DNA of 64,000 nt from an uncultured Lachnospiraceae bacterium (GCA_910578645.1 CAJTQI010000001.1:124001-188000), one strand, 5' to 3'; counted from the first letter of the stretch, positions 8,141-18,326 are shown. Notes: generated by a model from the letters alone, not told the origin. Made by a program: numbers and translations.

Positions 8141-10587
8141 TGCAGCCACAATTTACGGACAAGGCGAAAGCGGCATTAATGTTAGCTGAGAGAGCGGCCA
8201 AAAACCTGAGACAGAGCTATGTAGGAAGTGAACATATCCTTCTTGGCCTACTTCGGGAAAATACGGGGGTTGCAGCTACAGTTTTGATGAATAACGGTGT
8301 GGACGTGGTGCAGTTGAAAGAGATGATACAGGATTTGATTGCACCGGAAAGCTCCGTATTGATTGCGGAGCGGGACGGTTATTCGCCCCGGGCGCAGAGA
8401 ATTTTGGATGAAGCCCACAGACAGGCGGAGCGGTTTCACAGTGATAAGACAGGGACAGAGCACATCCTGTTGGCATTATTGAAAGAGGGAGAGAATGTAG
8501 CGGTCAGGCTTCTTAATACGATGGGTATTTCGGTCCAGAAGTTGTATGTGGATGTCTTGGTGGCTATGGGAGAGGACAGCTCCCTCTATAAAGAGGATTT
8601 AGGAAAAAGACAGGGGAAGAAGAAAGGTTCTACGTCCACATTGGACCAGTATAGCCGTGATTTGACGGCGCTTGCGCGGGACGGTAAATTGGACCCGGTG
8701 ATTGGAAGGGAAGACGAGATTACGAGAGTCATCCAGATTCTTAGCCGCAGGACAAAGAATAATCCGTGCCTGATTGGCGAGCCGGGTGTAGGTAAGACGG
8801 CTGTGGTGGAAGGGCTTGCGGCACGGATTGTTACGGGTGACGTGCCTTTTACCGTGCAGAACAAGAGAGTGCTGACGTTAGACTTATCAGGTATGGTGGC
8901 GGGCAGCAAGTACCGTGGGGAATTTGAAGAGAGAATTAAGAAAGTAATTAAAGAAGTCATAGAAGACGGGAATGTGGTTCTTTTTCTGGATGAAATGCAC
9001 ACCATCATCGGTGCGGGCGGTGCGGAGGGGGCGATAGACGCGTCCAATATCCTGAAGCCGTCGTTAGCCAGAGGCGAGATACAGTTGATTGGAGCCACGA
9101 CAATTGCGGAGTACCGCAAGTATGTGGAGAAGGATGCGGCGCTGGAAAGAAGATTTCAGCCCGTGACTGTGGAAGAGCCTTCTGTGGAAGAAGCGGAGAA
9201 TATACTCCGTGGCATTGTACACAAATACGAGGAGCACCACCGCGTCACAATCACCCCTGAGGCGATTGCTGCGGCGGTAACACTTTCCAACAGATATATC
9301 AATGACAGAAACCTGCCGGATAAGGCCATAGATTTGATTGACGAGGCAGCGGCGGCAGTGCGGTTAAATGTGACGGCACAGCCCGATAAACTGCGGGAGC
9401 TGTCAGAAGAAATTAAGAAAATCGATTTGCAGATTGAGCGTTCCATACGTATGGAGGCGTTTACCCAGGCGGCGGAGCTAAAGAAGAAGCAGAGCGATTG
9501 TATGCGCAAATATGACCGTATTATCAAGCGCATGGAGAAGGAAGAGGAGAGCCGCACTTATATTGTCGGTGAGAACGAGATTGCGGGTGTGGTGGCTCTT
9601 TGGACGAAAATACCGGTGAAGAAGCTTGCCGAGAAAGAGAGCGAGCGTCTGTTAAAGTTAGAGTCTATTTTGCATAAACGTGTGATTGGACAGGAAGAAG
9701 CCGTTACCGCTGTCGCCAAAGCGATGCGCAGAGGCAGGGTAGGGCTCCAGGACCCCAACCGTCCTATTGGCTCGTTCCTGTTTTTAGGGCCTACCGGCGT
9801 AGGCAAGACGGAGTTAAGCAAGGCGCTTGCAGAGGCGATGTTTGGTTCGGAGAATGCGCTTATCCGTGTGGATATGTCGGAATATATGGAAGGGCATTCA
9901 GTGTCCAAAATGATTGGCTCCCCGCCGGGCTATGTGGGCTTCGAGGACGGCGGACAGCTTTCGGAGAAGGTGCGCAGAAACCCGTATTCGGTGGTGCTGT
10001 TTGATGAGATAGAGAAGGCTCACCCGGACGTGTTTAATGTGCTTTTACAGGTGCTTGATGATGGGCATATCACTGATTCCAAAGGCAGGAAGGTCAGCTT
10101 TAAAAATACCATATTGATTATGACTTCCAATGCCGGCGCACAGCGGATTATCGACCCAAAAAACCTGGGTTTTGCCACACAGAGCACGCAGGAGCAGGAT
10201 TATAATAAAATGAAGTCCAATGTGATGGAGGAAGTAAAGCGTCTTTTTAAACCTGAGTTTATTAACAGGATTGACGAGATTATGGTATTCCATCCACTGA
10301 ACAAAGACGATATGAAGAAGATTGTCACATTGCTCACACAAAGTCTGGTGAAGAGATGCAAAGAACAGATGGATATGGAGCTTACGATTACGGCATCTGT
10401 CAAAGAGTGGCTTATAGAGAAGCACATGGATGCAAAGATGGGTGCAAGACCTATGAAAAGGGCAATCCAGTCCGAAATCGAAGATGCCCTGGCGGAAGAG
10501 ATTCTGCGCGGCAATGTGACAAGAGGCGATAAGGTGTCTGCAGGACTTAAGAATAAGAAAATTGTGTTTACGGTTCATAAAGATTAA
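8140..10587 (+). CDS. clpC: ATP-dependent Clp protease ATP-binding subunit ClpC
   Basis: HSP100 AAA+ unfoldase that feeds substrates to ClpP. The 815-residue protein has two N-terminal Clp repeats (about 1-145), a first AAA+ module with Walker A GEPGVGKTAV and Walker B VVLFLDEMHT, a middle coiled-coil/UVR region (about 410-470), and a second module with GPTGVGKTEL and SVVLFDEIEKAHPD, plus the sensor MTSNAGAQ. The middle UVR-type segment separates ClpC from ClpA and ClpB. The start overlaps the GntR stop by one base. mcsA, mcsB and ctsR are not next to it. Confidence 0.95.
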   Translation: MQPQFTDKAKAALMLAERAAKNLRQSYVGSEHILLGLLRENTGVAATVLMNNGVDVVQLKEMIQDLIAPESSVLIAERDGYSPRAQRILDEAHRQAERFHSDKTGTEHILLALLKEGENVAVRLLNTMGISVQKLYVDVLVAMGEDSSLYKEDLGKRQGKKKGSTSTLDQYSRDLTALARDGKLDPVIGREDEITRVIQILSRRTKNNPCLIGEPGVGKTAVVEGLAARIVTGDVPFTVQNKRVLTLDLSGMVAGSKYRGEFEERIKKVIKEVIEDGNVVLFLDEMHTIIGAGGAEGAIDASNILKPSLARGEIQLIGATTIAEYRKYVEKDAALERRFQPVTVEEPSVEEAENILRGIVHKYEEHHRVTITPEAIAAAVTLSNRYINDRNLPDKAIDLIDEAAAAVRLNVTAQPDKLRELSEEIKKIDLQIERSIRMEAFTQAAELKKKQSDCMRKYDRIIKRMEKEEESRTYIVGENEIAGVVALWTKIPVKKLAEKESERLLKLESILHKRVIGQEEAVTAVAKAMRRGRVGLQDPNRPIGSFLFLGPTGVGKTELSKALAEAMFGSENALIRVDMSEYMEGHSVSKMIGSPPGYVGFEDGGQLSEKVRRNPYSVVLFDEIEKAHPDVFNVLLQVLDDGHITDSKGRKVSFKNTILIMTSNAGAQRIIDPKNLGFATQSTQEQDYNKMKSNVMEEVKRLFKPEFINRIDEIMVFHPLNKDDMKKIVTLLTQSLVKRCKEQMDMELTITASVKEWLIEKHMDAKMGARPMKRAIQSEIEDALAEEILRGNVTRGDKVSAGLKNKKIVFTVHKD

Positions 10588-10617
10588 GCAATTTCTGAAT
10601 TGATTAATCTTTATGAA
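10574..10617 (+). other. Hairpin spanning the clpC stop codon
   Basis: TTCATAAAGATTAA (10574-10587) is perfectly complementary to TTAATCTTTATGAA (10604-10617), so a 14-bp stem includes the last clpC codons and stop. No T-run follows, so it looks like a 3'-end stabilising or processing hairpin rather than a terminator. Confidence 0.5.
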
Positions 10618-10765
10618 GAGTGCATGGTATAGGGCTTGTTTATAGTGAAGGGCCTTGTTGGCGGATATTGGGCATTCCATAGAATAGATTTGGAAAATGT
10701 AAGCAGCTCCACAGGAAGGTTTGTGGTATACGCGGACATGAATATAGACTTAGGAGGAAAACACG

Positions 10766-11182
10766 ATGGCTGTAGTAGAAGAGTTACTTAGGACAGAGGA
10801 GAGCGGGGCGCTTAGTTTTGGTAATTACAAACTGGATGCCAAAGCAAAAGTGGACAATTATGAGCATGGCGGTGACTTATATAAGGTAAAAACCTATAAG
10901 GAACTGACGAAGTTGGAGAAAAACGGTATGTTTGCCTATGAATCGCAGCCCGGGACGAGTGTTACGAGTTTTCAGGAGACGGAGGACGGGGTTACTTTTA
11001 CTGTGGAGGCTGACGAGGATGCACAGATTACGGTCGGGTTGGAAGAGGATGCCGAGTACAGTGTTACGGTAGGTGATGTGAACATTGGTAAGATGAAGAC
11101 AAATCTGGGCGGCAAGCTGAGTGTCAGTGTGGAACTTGAGAATGCCGGCGAGATTACGGTTAAGATTGCAAAAAATGGCTAA
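10766..11182 (+). CDS. Small acidic protein of unknown function
   Basis: 138 residues, rich in Glu, Asp, Thr and Val, without signal peptide, membrane segment or cysteine. The C-terminal half has alternating hydrophobic/threonine strands (VTFTVEADEDAQITVGLEED and following) suggesting a small beta domain. The ATG follows TAGGAGGAAAACACG, a good ribosome site. Its last eight bases overlap the radA start (ATGGCTAA), so radA translation is probably coupled to it. I do not recognise the family and assign no function. Confidence 0.7.
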   Translation: MAVVEELLRTEESGALSFGNYKLDAKAKVDNYEHGGDLYKVKTYKELTKLEKNGMFAYESQPGTSVTSFQETEDGVTFTVEADEDAQITVGLEEDAEYSVTVGDVNIGKMKTNLGGKLSVSVELENAGEITVKIAKNG

Positions 11183-12545
11183 GAATAAGACAGGAACAGT
11201 GTTCTATTGCCACAATTGTGGGTATGAATCCGCGAAATGGATGGGACAGTGTCCCGGGTGTAAAGAGTGGAACAGTATGGTGGAAGAAAAGGCAGCTCCG
11301 GGAGCCGGAAGCTTGCGGGGAACGGGTGCAAAAGGCACCGGGGCAGCCAAACCTTCTAACTTATCGGAAGTAAGCATACAGGAAGAAGAACGTATGCAGA
11401 CGCATATGGAGGAGCTTGACAGAGTGCTGGGCGGTGGTATTGTGCCCGGCTCTTTGACGTTGGTAGGAGGCGACCCGGGGATAGGTAAATCTACCCTTCT
11501 TTTGCAGGTGTGTAGGCATATGGCGTCGGATGGACGTAAAGTGCTCTATATTTCGGGAGAGGAGTCTTTGCGCCAGATTAAGATTCGTGCCAACCGTCTG
11601 GGAGAATTTTCGGATAATTTGTTACTTCTGTGTGAGACCAATCTGGGGACTGTGGAGCAGACAATCCGCAGTGTGCATCCCCATATTACGATTATCGATT
11701 CTATCCAGACGATGTACCATGAAGAGATTTCCTCTGCACCGGGAAGCGTCTCCCAGGTGCGCGAGTCAACCAATGTCTTGCTTCAGCTTGCCAAGGGGTT
11801 GAATGTCTCTATTTTTATTGTAGGGCATGTGACGAAGGAAGGCACCGTGGCAGGGCCGAGGGTTCTTGAGCACATGGTCGATACGGTTCTTTATTTTGAA
11901 GGGGACAGACATGCTTCCTACCGTATCTTACGGGGTGTGAAGAACCGGTTTGGCTCCACTAACGAGATTGGTGTTTTTGAAATGAAGGAAGAAGGATTGG
12001 TGGAAGTAAAGAATCCTTCCGAGTTTATGCTAAGCGGTAAGCCGGAGGGGGCAAGCGGCTCCATTGTATCTTGTTCCATGGAAGGCACCCGGCCGATTTT
12101 GTTGGAGATTCAGGCGTTAGTGTGCCATAGCAGTTTCGGTATTCCGAGGAGACAGGCTATCGGTACAGATTTTAACAGAGTTAACTTGTTGATGGCTGTG
12201 TTAGAAAAAAGGCTGGGCGTGCAGATGTCAGACTGCGACGCCTATGTGAACCTTGCAGGAGGAATGCGCATTGTGGAGCCGGCGATTGACTTAGGCATTG
12301 CCATGGCGATTGTATCGAGCTTTAAGAACCGGGTAATCGACGACCGGATGATTGCTTTCGGGGAGATTGGCTTAAGCGGGGAAGTGCGCGGCGTCTCCAT
12401 GGCGGAACAGAGAATATCGGAGGCGGCAAAACTTGGTTTTACGACATGCATTGTGCCGGAGGCGGGTAGAAGTACAATACGGTCTGTTGGAGGCGTAAAA
12501 GTGATTGGCGTCAGGACGGTGCAGGATGCGATTGATTTGATATAA
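11175..12545 (+). CDS. radA: DNA repair protein RadA/Sms
   Basis: Branch-migrating RecA-like protein used in recombinational repair. 456 residues: N-terminal Cys4 zinc finger CHNCGYESAKWMGQCPGC, RecA-type ATPase with Walker A GGDPGIGKSTLLLQV, the RadA-specific KNRFGSTNEIG motif, and a C-terminal Lon-like domain (about 290-456) with DFNRVNLLMAVLEKR. I use the ATG at 11175, which starts MAKNKTGTVFYC; the upstream extension to 11121 is only the overlap with the preceding gene in another frame. Ribosome site is weak, consistent with coupling to the upstream stop. Confidence 0.95.
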   Translation: MAKNKTGTVFYCHNCGYESAKWMGQCPGCKEWNSMVEEKAAPGAGSLRGTGAKGTGAAKPSNLSEVSIQEEERMQTHMEELDRVLGGGIVPGSLTLVGGDPGIGKSTLLLQVCRHMASDGRKVLYISGEESLRQIKIRANRLGEFSDNLLLLCETNLGTVEQTIRSVHPHITIIDSIQTMYHEEISSAPGSVSQVRESTNVLLQLAKGLNVSIFIVGHVTKEGTVAGPRVLEHMVDTVLYFEGDRHASYRILRGVKNRFGSTNEIGVFEMKEEGLVEVKNPSEFMLSGKPEGASGSIVSCSMEGTRPILLEIQALVCHSSFGIPRRQAIGTDFNRVNLLMAVLEKRLGVQMSDCDAYVNLAGGMRIVEPAIDLGIAMAIVSSFKNRVIDDRMIAFGEIGLSGEVRGVSMAEQRISEAAKLGFTTCIVPEAGRSTIRSVGGVKVIGVRTVQDAIDLI

Positions 12546-12833
12546 ATTTTATATGCGTTATAGCATTTTGATTGTTCAAATGTGACAAAACTGTAACAAA
12601 TATTTAAACAAAATTAATATTTTGTGTTTTTTCTATACCCAAAATACGATTTATGTGGTATATTGGAAAATGCAAGATTTTGCAGGATACCGCGAGCACA
12701 GGGGGCGGTAGATGAGGGGCGTAAAAATCTGAGATTATATATTAGGGCGCTATCAGTATGTGATAAATAATACGGGGTTCTTATGGGATAATAGTAAGGG
12801 GTGTTATCTTGAACCCGGATAAAGGAGTCACTT

Positions 12834-14042
12834 ATGGACAAGCAGACACAGGATTCCCAGGAGATGTTATCGGAGGGGAATCCGGCAGATAATAATCAGG
12901 CCCAAGCGGCAGATGAGGGAAGCGAAAGGATTCATCCGGAAAATGCGGATGCACAGACAGACGGCGCGGATAGCCGAGACGGACAAAAGAGCCGGAATAA
13001 GTGGGTTAAGAGTGTTCCGCTGTTAATTGTTGAGATTTGTGTATTGGCTCTTGCAATCGGAATTATGTACATCGTGGTCACGGCTACCGAGGAGGTGGAC
13101 CGCAAAGAGATTGACGAAGAGAAGATTGCGATTAACGAAGAGATTGTTGAGATTTTGCAGGATGAAGAAAGCGATGTCGTGATGGGCTACCGCAATATTG
13201 CCCTTTTTGGTGTAGACGCCAGGGACGGTGAACTTGGCAGAGGTACAAGAAGCGATACGATTATCATAGCGAGTATCAACCAGGATACGAAGGAAATCAA
13301 GTTGATTTCGGTATTCCGCGACACTTATCTGAATCTTGGAAACGACACATACAATAAATGTAATGCCGCTTATGCGCAGGGTGGGCCGGAACAGGCCATC
13401 AGTATGCTGAATACGAATCTTGATTTGGATATTACAGATTATGTGACAGTTGGTTTCGGCGGGTTAATAGATTCCGTGGATGCGTTAGGCGGTGTGGAAA
13501 TGAATGTAACAGAGGCAGAGATTTCCCACTTGAACAATTATCAGCTTTCAATGGCAGAGGAATTAGGGGTAGACTATACGCCTATCGAGCATAGTGGTAA
13601 GCAGCTCTTAAACGGGATGCAGGCTACGGCATACTGCAGGATTCGTTATACGAAAGGTGACGATTTCAGGCGTGCGGAGAGACAGAGGGACGTGCTGACT
13701 GCGATGATGGAGAAGGCTAAGAAGGCCTCGGTCAGTTCATTGTCGGATATGGTTACGGCTATTCTGCCTCAGGTAGAGACGTCTCTTGGCGTAAATGAAA
13801 TCCTTAGCGTACTCGGCAGCGTGGCCTCCTACGATGTGGTTACCAGTGATGGTTTTCCTTTCGTGGACAACAGGCGTGGCGCAAATGTAGGCAGCAAAGG
13901 AAGTTGTGTCATTCCGGAAAATCTGGAAGAAAATGTGATAGAGCTGCATAAGATGCTGTATCCGGAGATTGTATATAAACCTTCCAAGCAAGTGTCAGGT
14001 ATTAGCGTTGAGATTACGGAACTGACGAAAGAGTATCAATAG
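12834..14042 (+). CDS. LytR-CpsA-Psr (LCP) family wall-polymer transferase
   Basis: 402 residues. A cytoplasmic Gln/Glu/Asp-rich N-terminus (about 1-57) is followed by one membrane segment (about 60-83) and an extracellular LCP domain (about 120-350) with the family motifs NIALFGVDARDGELGRGTRSD, SVFRDTYLN and YCRIRYTKGDDFRRAERQR (each read in parts), which carry the Arg and Asp residues that bind the pyrophosphate lipid. LCP proteins move wall teichoic acid or capsule polymers from lipid carriers to peptidoglycan. AAAGGAG precedes the ATG. The 288-base gap upstream is AT-rich and holds no gene. Confidence 0.92.
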   Translation: MDKQTQDSQEMLSEGNPADNNQAQAADEGSERIHPENADAQTDGADSRDGQKSRNKWVKSVPLLIVEICVLALAIGIMYIVVTATEEVDRKEIDEEKIAINEEIVEILQDEESDVVMGYRNIALFGVDARDGELGRGTRSDTIIIASINQDTKEIKLISVFRDTYLNLGNDTYNKCNAAYAQGGPEQAISMLNTNLDLDITDYVTVGFGGLIDSVDALGGVEMNVTEAEISHLNNYQLSMAEELGVDYTPIEHSGKQLLNGMQATAYCRIRYTKGDDFRRAERQRDVLTAMMEKAKKASVSSLSDMVTAILPQVETSLGVNEILSVLGSVASYDVVTSDGFPFVDNRRGANVGSKGSCVIPENLEENVIELHKMLYPEIVYKPSKQVSGISVEITELTKEYQ

Positions 14043-14215
14043 GAAGACCGCCAGAACGCATTCCGGTGTGGATTGCGTAGTGGACGGGACTAAAGATGGC
14101 AGTTGGGAGGAGACCCGGCTGCCATTATTTTGTGCAATTTACCCTTACAACTTATAAAATGCGCTTTTTATTATTTATTGTATTTGGAAATTACTTTAGA
14201 AAGGTCATTAGCAGC

Positions 14216-15970
14216 ATGAAGAAGTTATTGGTTTATCTGAAAGATTATAAGAAAGAGACAGTGCTTGCGCCGCTTTTTAAGATGTTAGAGGCGACATTTG
14301 AACTGTTTGTACCGCTTGTCATGGCGGCGATTATCGACAGGGGAATTGAAGGCGGCAATGTTGCGTATGTATGGCGCATGGGCGGTTTGCTTGTGGCGCT
14401 TGGTATAATCGGGTTAATATGTTCCATCACGGCACAGTATTATGCGGCCAAGGCGGCGGTGGGCTTTTCCACGAAATTGAAACATGCCCTCTTTGCACAT
14501 ATGCAGAGCCTTTCTTTTACGGAGATTGATACCCTGGGCACTTCTACTATGATTACCCGTATGACGTCCGATGTGAATCAGGCACAGAACGGCGTGAACA
14601 TGGTACTGCGTTTATTTTTGCGTTCGCCGTTTATTGTTTTTGGCGCAATGGTTATGGCGTTTACCATTGACGTGAAGGCTGCTTTCATTTTCGTAGTGAC
14701 GATTCCGCTTCTTTCGGTGGTAGTATTTGGCATTATGATGTTGACAATGCCTCTGTATAAGAAAGTGCAGGCAGGACTTGACAGCATACTTGGCGCTACT
14801 AGGGAAAATCTGACAGGTGTTCGGGTTATCCGTGCTTTTAATAAAGAGCAAGAGGAGATAGCTTCCTTCGAGGCAAAAAATAATGGGCTTGCGCATATGC
14901 AGCTTTTTGTCGGGAAATTGTCTGCATTGACCAATCCGGTCACATATATTATCATCAATGCCGCAACGATTCTGCTACTCTATACCGGTGCGGTGCGTGT
15001 GAATGAAGGGACGATTACACAGGGTGAGGTAGTGGCGCTTGTCAATTATATGTCCCAGATTCTGGTGGAGTTGGTGAAGTTGGCAAATCTAATTATTACG
15101 ATTACGAAAGCTTTTGCATGCGCCAACCGTATCCAGAACGTATTTGAGATTCGTTCCAGTATGGAGTGGACACAGAAGCTGACCGGATACACGACGGAAA
15201 CATCGGCACAGCCGGGGCAGGCATATGCGGTGGAGTTTGAGCATGTGCATTTGGCCTATGCGGGTGCAGGTGCGGAATCTCTTTCGGATATTGATTTTCG
15301 TGTGAAGAAGGGAGAGACAGTGGGAATTATAGGCGGTACGGGTTCAGGTAAGTCATCACTCGTACATATGATTCCGCGGTTTTATGATGCCACTGGCGGA
15401 TGTGTTAAGGTGGACGGAAGAGATGTACGGGAATATTCTATGGAAGAACTGCGGCAGAGAGTTGGTATTGTACCTCAGAAAGCAGTGCTTTTCCAGGGAA
15501 CCATCAAGGAGAACCTGCTTTGGGGTAAGGGTGACGCCACGGAGGAAGAACTGTGGCAGGCTGTGGAGACGGCGCAGGCAAAGGAATTTGTGGAGCAGAA
15601 AGATGGTAAGCTTGCGTTTCATGTGGCGCAGGCAGGAAGAAATCTGTCCGGCGGACAAAGACAGCGTCTGACGATAGCCAGGGCTCTTGTTGGAAAACCG
15701 GATATACTGATATTGGATGACAGTGCGTCCGCTCTTGACTATGCGACGGATGCGGCGCTCAGACAGGCCATCGGAAGGATGGAAGGTGCCACCACGGTAT
15801 TTATTGTATCCCAGAGGGCTTCTTCTATCCGTCATGCGGACCAGATTATTGTATTGGATGACGGAGAGATGGCGGATATCGGCAGCCATGAGGAGCTGAT
15901 TGGGCGCTGCAGCGTTTATCAGGAAATTTATTATTCCCAGTACCCCAAGGAGAAGGAGGCGCAGGCATGA
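14216..15970 (+). CDS. ABC exporter half, degenerate-site subunit
   Basis: 584 residues: six-helix ABC type-1 membrane domain (about 1-300) then an ATPase domain. Walker A is GGTGSGKSSLVH and the signature NLSGGQRQRL. The Walker B reads ILILDDSASALD, with Asp where the catalytic Glu normally stands, and the H-loop reads VSQRAS with Gln in place of His. This is the degenerate partner pattern of heterodimeric exporters such as BmrC or LmrC. I chose the ATG at 14216 (MKKLLVYLKDYKKE, preceded by AGAAAGG); the upstream 40 codons are not family-like. The stop overlaps the next gene by ATGA. Confidence 0.93.
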   Translation: MKKLLVYLKDYKKETVLAPLFKMLEATFELFVPLVMAAIIDRGIEGGNVAYVWRMGGLLVALGIIGLICSITAQYYAAKAAVGFSTKLKHALFAHMQSLSFTEIDTLGTSTMITRMTSDVNQAQNGVNMVLRLFLRSPFIVFGAMVMAFTIDVKAAFIFVVTIPLLSVVVFGIMMLTMPLYKKVQAGLDSILGATRENLTGVRVIRAFNKEQEEIASFEAKNNGLAHMQLFVGKLSALTNPVTYIIINAATILLLYTGAVRVNEGTITQGEVVALVNYMSQILVELVKLANLIITITKAFACANRIQNVFEIRSSMEWTQKLTGYTTETSAQPGQAYAVEFEHVHLAYAGAGAESLSDIDFRVKKGETVGIIGGTGSGKSSLVHMIPRFYDATGGCVKVDGRDVREYSMEELRQRVGIVPQKAVLFQGTIKENLLWGKGDATEEELWQAVETAQAKEFVEQKDGKLAFHVAQAGRNLSGGQRQRLTIARALVGKPDILILDDSASALDYATDAALRQAIGRMEGATTVFIVSQRASSIRHADQIIVLDDGEMADIGSHEELIGRCSVYQEIYYSQYPKEKEAQA

Positions 15971-17706
15971 CAGGGCAGAAAACAACAATCATCAAGGTTT
16001 TGCATTATATCAGGAAATATTGGATATATCTCGTATTGTCCATCGTGATGGCGGCGCTTACGGTAACGCTGACATTGTATCTGCCGATTTTAACGGGACG
16101 GGTAATTGACCTGATTGTCGTTAAAGGCATGGTAGATTTTGCGGGGGTATTTGCGATTCTTAAGACGATGGCCATAGTTATAGCCGTCACCGCAGGGGCA
16201 CAGTGGATTATGAGCGTCTGTAATAATAAGATGACTTACCGTATCGTGCAGGATATCAGGAACGAAGCCTTCCGAAAGATTGAAATTCTTCCTTTGAAAT
16301 ATATTGACGGTCATCCTTATGGGGAAGTGGTAAGCCGTGTCATTGCGGATGTGGACCAGTTCGCGGATGGCTTGTTGATGGGATTTACACAGTTTTTTAC
16401 CGGACTGATTACCATTTTAGGTACCTTGGGTTTTATGCTCAGTGTCAATGTTGGAATCACGGGAGTTGTGGTGTTAATTACACCGTTGTCTTTCCTTGTG
16501 GCGGCCTTTATTGCGAAGAAAACTTACACGATGTTCCGGGTACAGTCGGAGACAAGGGGAGAGCAGACGGCGCTGATTGAAGAGATGATTGGCAACCAGA
16601 AGGTGGTGCAGGCTTTTTCTCATGAGGACGAGGCGTTGTCAGAATTTGATGAAATCAATGACAGGCTGGGAAAATGTTCCTTAAAGGCAATCTTTTATTC
16701 TTCCATCACCAATCCTTCTACCAGATTCGTCAATAACCTTGTCTATGCGGGCGTGGCGGTGACGGGCGCCATATTCGCCATACGCGGAGGAATCAGCGTT
16801 GGGCAGTTGTCTTGTTTTTTGACTTATGCCAACCAGTATACGAAACCTTTCAACGAGATATCGGGGGTGGTGACGGAACTGCAAAACGCCATTGCCTGTG
16901 CGGCAAGAATCTTTGCGTTGATTGAGGAGGAGCCGCAGATTCCGGACAAAAAGGATGCGGTGGCGTTAACAGATGTGGAGGGCAGGATTGTCCTGGAACA
17001 TGTGGATTTCTCCTATGTGCTTGACAAAGAGTTGATTACGGATTTCAATCTGTCTGTACGGGCAGGACAAAGGGTGGCAATTGTAGGGCCTACCGGATGC
17101 GGTAAAACTACGGTCATTAATCTTCTTATGCGGTTCTATGACGTACTGTCAGGAAAAATCTGTGTGGATGGCCGGGATATCCGTGATGTGACAAGAAACA
17201 GTCTGCGGGGCAACTACGGTATGGTCTTGCAGGAGACTTGGCTGAAGGCAGGCACGGTCAGGGACAATATCATTATGGGAAAACCGGATGCAACCGAGGA
17301 AGAAATTGTTGCTGCGGCGAAAGCATCCCATGCCCACAGTTTTATCAAACGACTGCCAAAAGGATATGACACGGTAATCGGTGAAGACGGCGGTAATCTT
17401 TCACAAGGGCAGAAACAATTGTTATGCATTACACGTGTTATGCTATGTTTGCCACCCATGTTGATTTTGGACGAGGCGACGTCCTCCATCGACACGAGGA
17501 CAGAGATTCGGATACAGAAAGCCTTTGCTACGATGATGAAAGGCAGAACCAGTTTTATCGTGGCGCACAGGCTGTCTACGATACGGGAGGCGGATGTGAT
17601 TCTTGTCATGAAGGACGGAAATATTATTGAGCAGGGGAACCATGAGACGCTTCTTGCGAAGAAAGGATTTTACGCAAATCTGTATAATAGCCAGTTTGCA
17701 GGGTGA
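15967..17706 (+). CDS. ABC exporter half, catalytically intact subunit
   Basis: 579 residues with the same layout as its upstream neighbour: six-helix membrane domain and ATPase. Here Walker A is GPTGCGKTTV, the Walker B is MLILDEATSSID with the catalytic Glu, the H-loop is VAHRLS, and the signature is the altered NLSQGQKQLL. Together with the degenerate neighbour it should form a heterodimer with one active ATP site. Overlap of four bases (ATGA) shows translational coupling. Substrates of such pairs range from drugs to lipids and peptides; nothing here decides which. Confidence 0.93.
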   Translation: MTGQKTTIIKVLHYIRKYWIYLVLSIVMAALTVTLTLYLPILTGRVIDLIVVKGMVDFAGVFAILKTMAIVIAVTAGAQWIMSVCNNKMTYRIVQDIRNEAFRKIEILPLKYIDGHPYGEVVSRVIADVDQFADGLLMGFTQFFTGLITILGTLGFMLSVNVGITGVVVLITPLSFLVAAFIAKKTYTMFRVQSETRGEQTALIEEMIGNQKVVQAFSHEDEALSEFDEINDRLGKCSLKAIFYSSITNPSTRFVNNLVYAGVAVTGAIFAIRGGISVGQLSCFLTYANQYTKPFNEISGVVTELQNAIACAARIFALIEEEPQIPDKKDAVALTDVEGRIVLEHVDFSYVLDKELITDFNLSVRAGQRVAIVGPTGCGKTTVINLLMRFYDVLSGKICVDGRDIRDVTRNSLRGNYGMVLQETWLKAGTVRDNIIMGKPDATEEEIVAAAKASHAHSFIKRLPKGYDTVIGEDGGNLSQGQKQLLCITRVMLCLPPMLILDEATSSIDTRTEIRIQKAFATMMKGRTSFIVAHRLSTIREADVILVMKDGNIIEQGNHETLLAKKGFYANLYNSQFAG

Positions 17707-17710
17707 ATGA

Positions 17711-17772
17711 TACCCTTTGCTCACTGAGGGTACCCTCGTGTATACGTTTGTAAACGGAGGGTATCTTTATCT
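17711..17772 (+). terminator. Double hairpin terminator after the ABC exporter operon
   Basis: TACCCT (17711-17716) pairs with AGGGTA (17727-17732) across the loop TTGCTCACTG; alternatively TACCCTC (17731-17737) pairs with GAGGGTA (17757-17763), followed by TCTTTAT. The two hairpins share the middle GAGGGTACCCTC, so only one can form at a time. Confidence 0.55.
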
Positions 17773-17807
17773 GTTGTGAGTGAAAAGAACGGCGTATGTT
17801 CTATGCC

Positions 17808-18326
17808 TCATTGAGTATCGGGCTGATTGAACTCATTATAATAGGAAGCATCTTCATTGTAATCCATATACTCGGAAGAGATATCCGTGATGGAGCCCTT
17901 TTCCCATGTGAAAACAAGATAGTAATAGACCACTGTGTGGGATTGCAAATAGTCTTGGGCGCTTAAATAGGTGAGAAGCTCAGGTTTTGCAATCTCATTT
18001 TCTTTACAGAAAGTATCCGGTTCAATGGGAAGCCCGTCTATGAAGAAAGTAGGCAACAGGGTAGTGATGGATGAATCGAAGGGGATTTCCTCTGCGTCAA
18101 GGACCTGGTAGTCTCCTTCCTCCACGGATGTAAAGAACCTGTATTCGCCGTAGGCGGCAAGAAATGCTTCAGACGTGTCTCCGATGGTGATTCCCCGGCT
18201 TGTGGTCTTTGTTTCGGGATTCAATTCGTAGTCGAGAGCGGTGAGAAGCGGCGTGCTCTTGCCGCAGCCTGCCATAAGCCCGGCCGTGAGTCCGAGGGCA
18301 GCCAGAAGAAGGGATAATTTCTTCAT
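17808..18326 (-). CDS. Lipoprotein of unknown function
   Basis: 172 residues with a typical lipoprotein signal peptide ending in the lipobox GLMAGC at about residues 16-21, so the protein should be anchored outside the membrane by a lipidated Cys. The mature part is acidic and contains ITIGDTSEAFLAAYGEYRF and ITDISSEYMDYNEDASYY; I recognise no domain. AAAGGA precedes the ATG. It faces the ABC exporter operon convergently and is probably transcribed alone. Confidence 0.75.
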   Translation of the reverse strand: MKKLSLLLAALGLTAGLMAGCGKSTPLLTALDYELNPETKTTSRGITIGDTSEAFLAAYGEYRFFTSVEEGDYQVLDAEEIPFDSSITTLLPTFFIDGLPIEPDTFCKENEIAKPELLTYLSAQDYLQSHTVVYYYLVFTWEKGSITDISSEYMDYNEDASYYNEFNQPDTQ

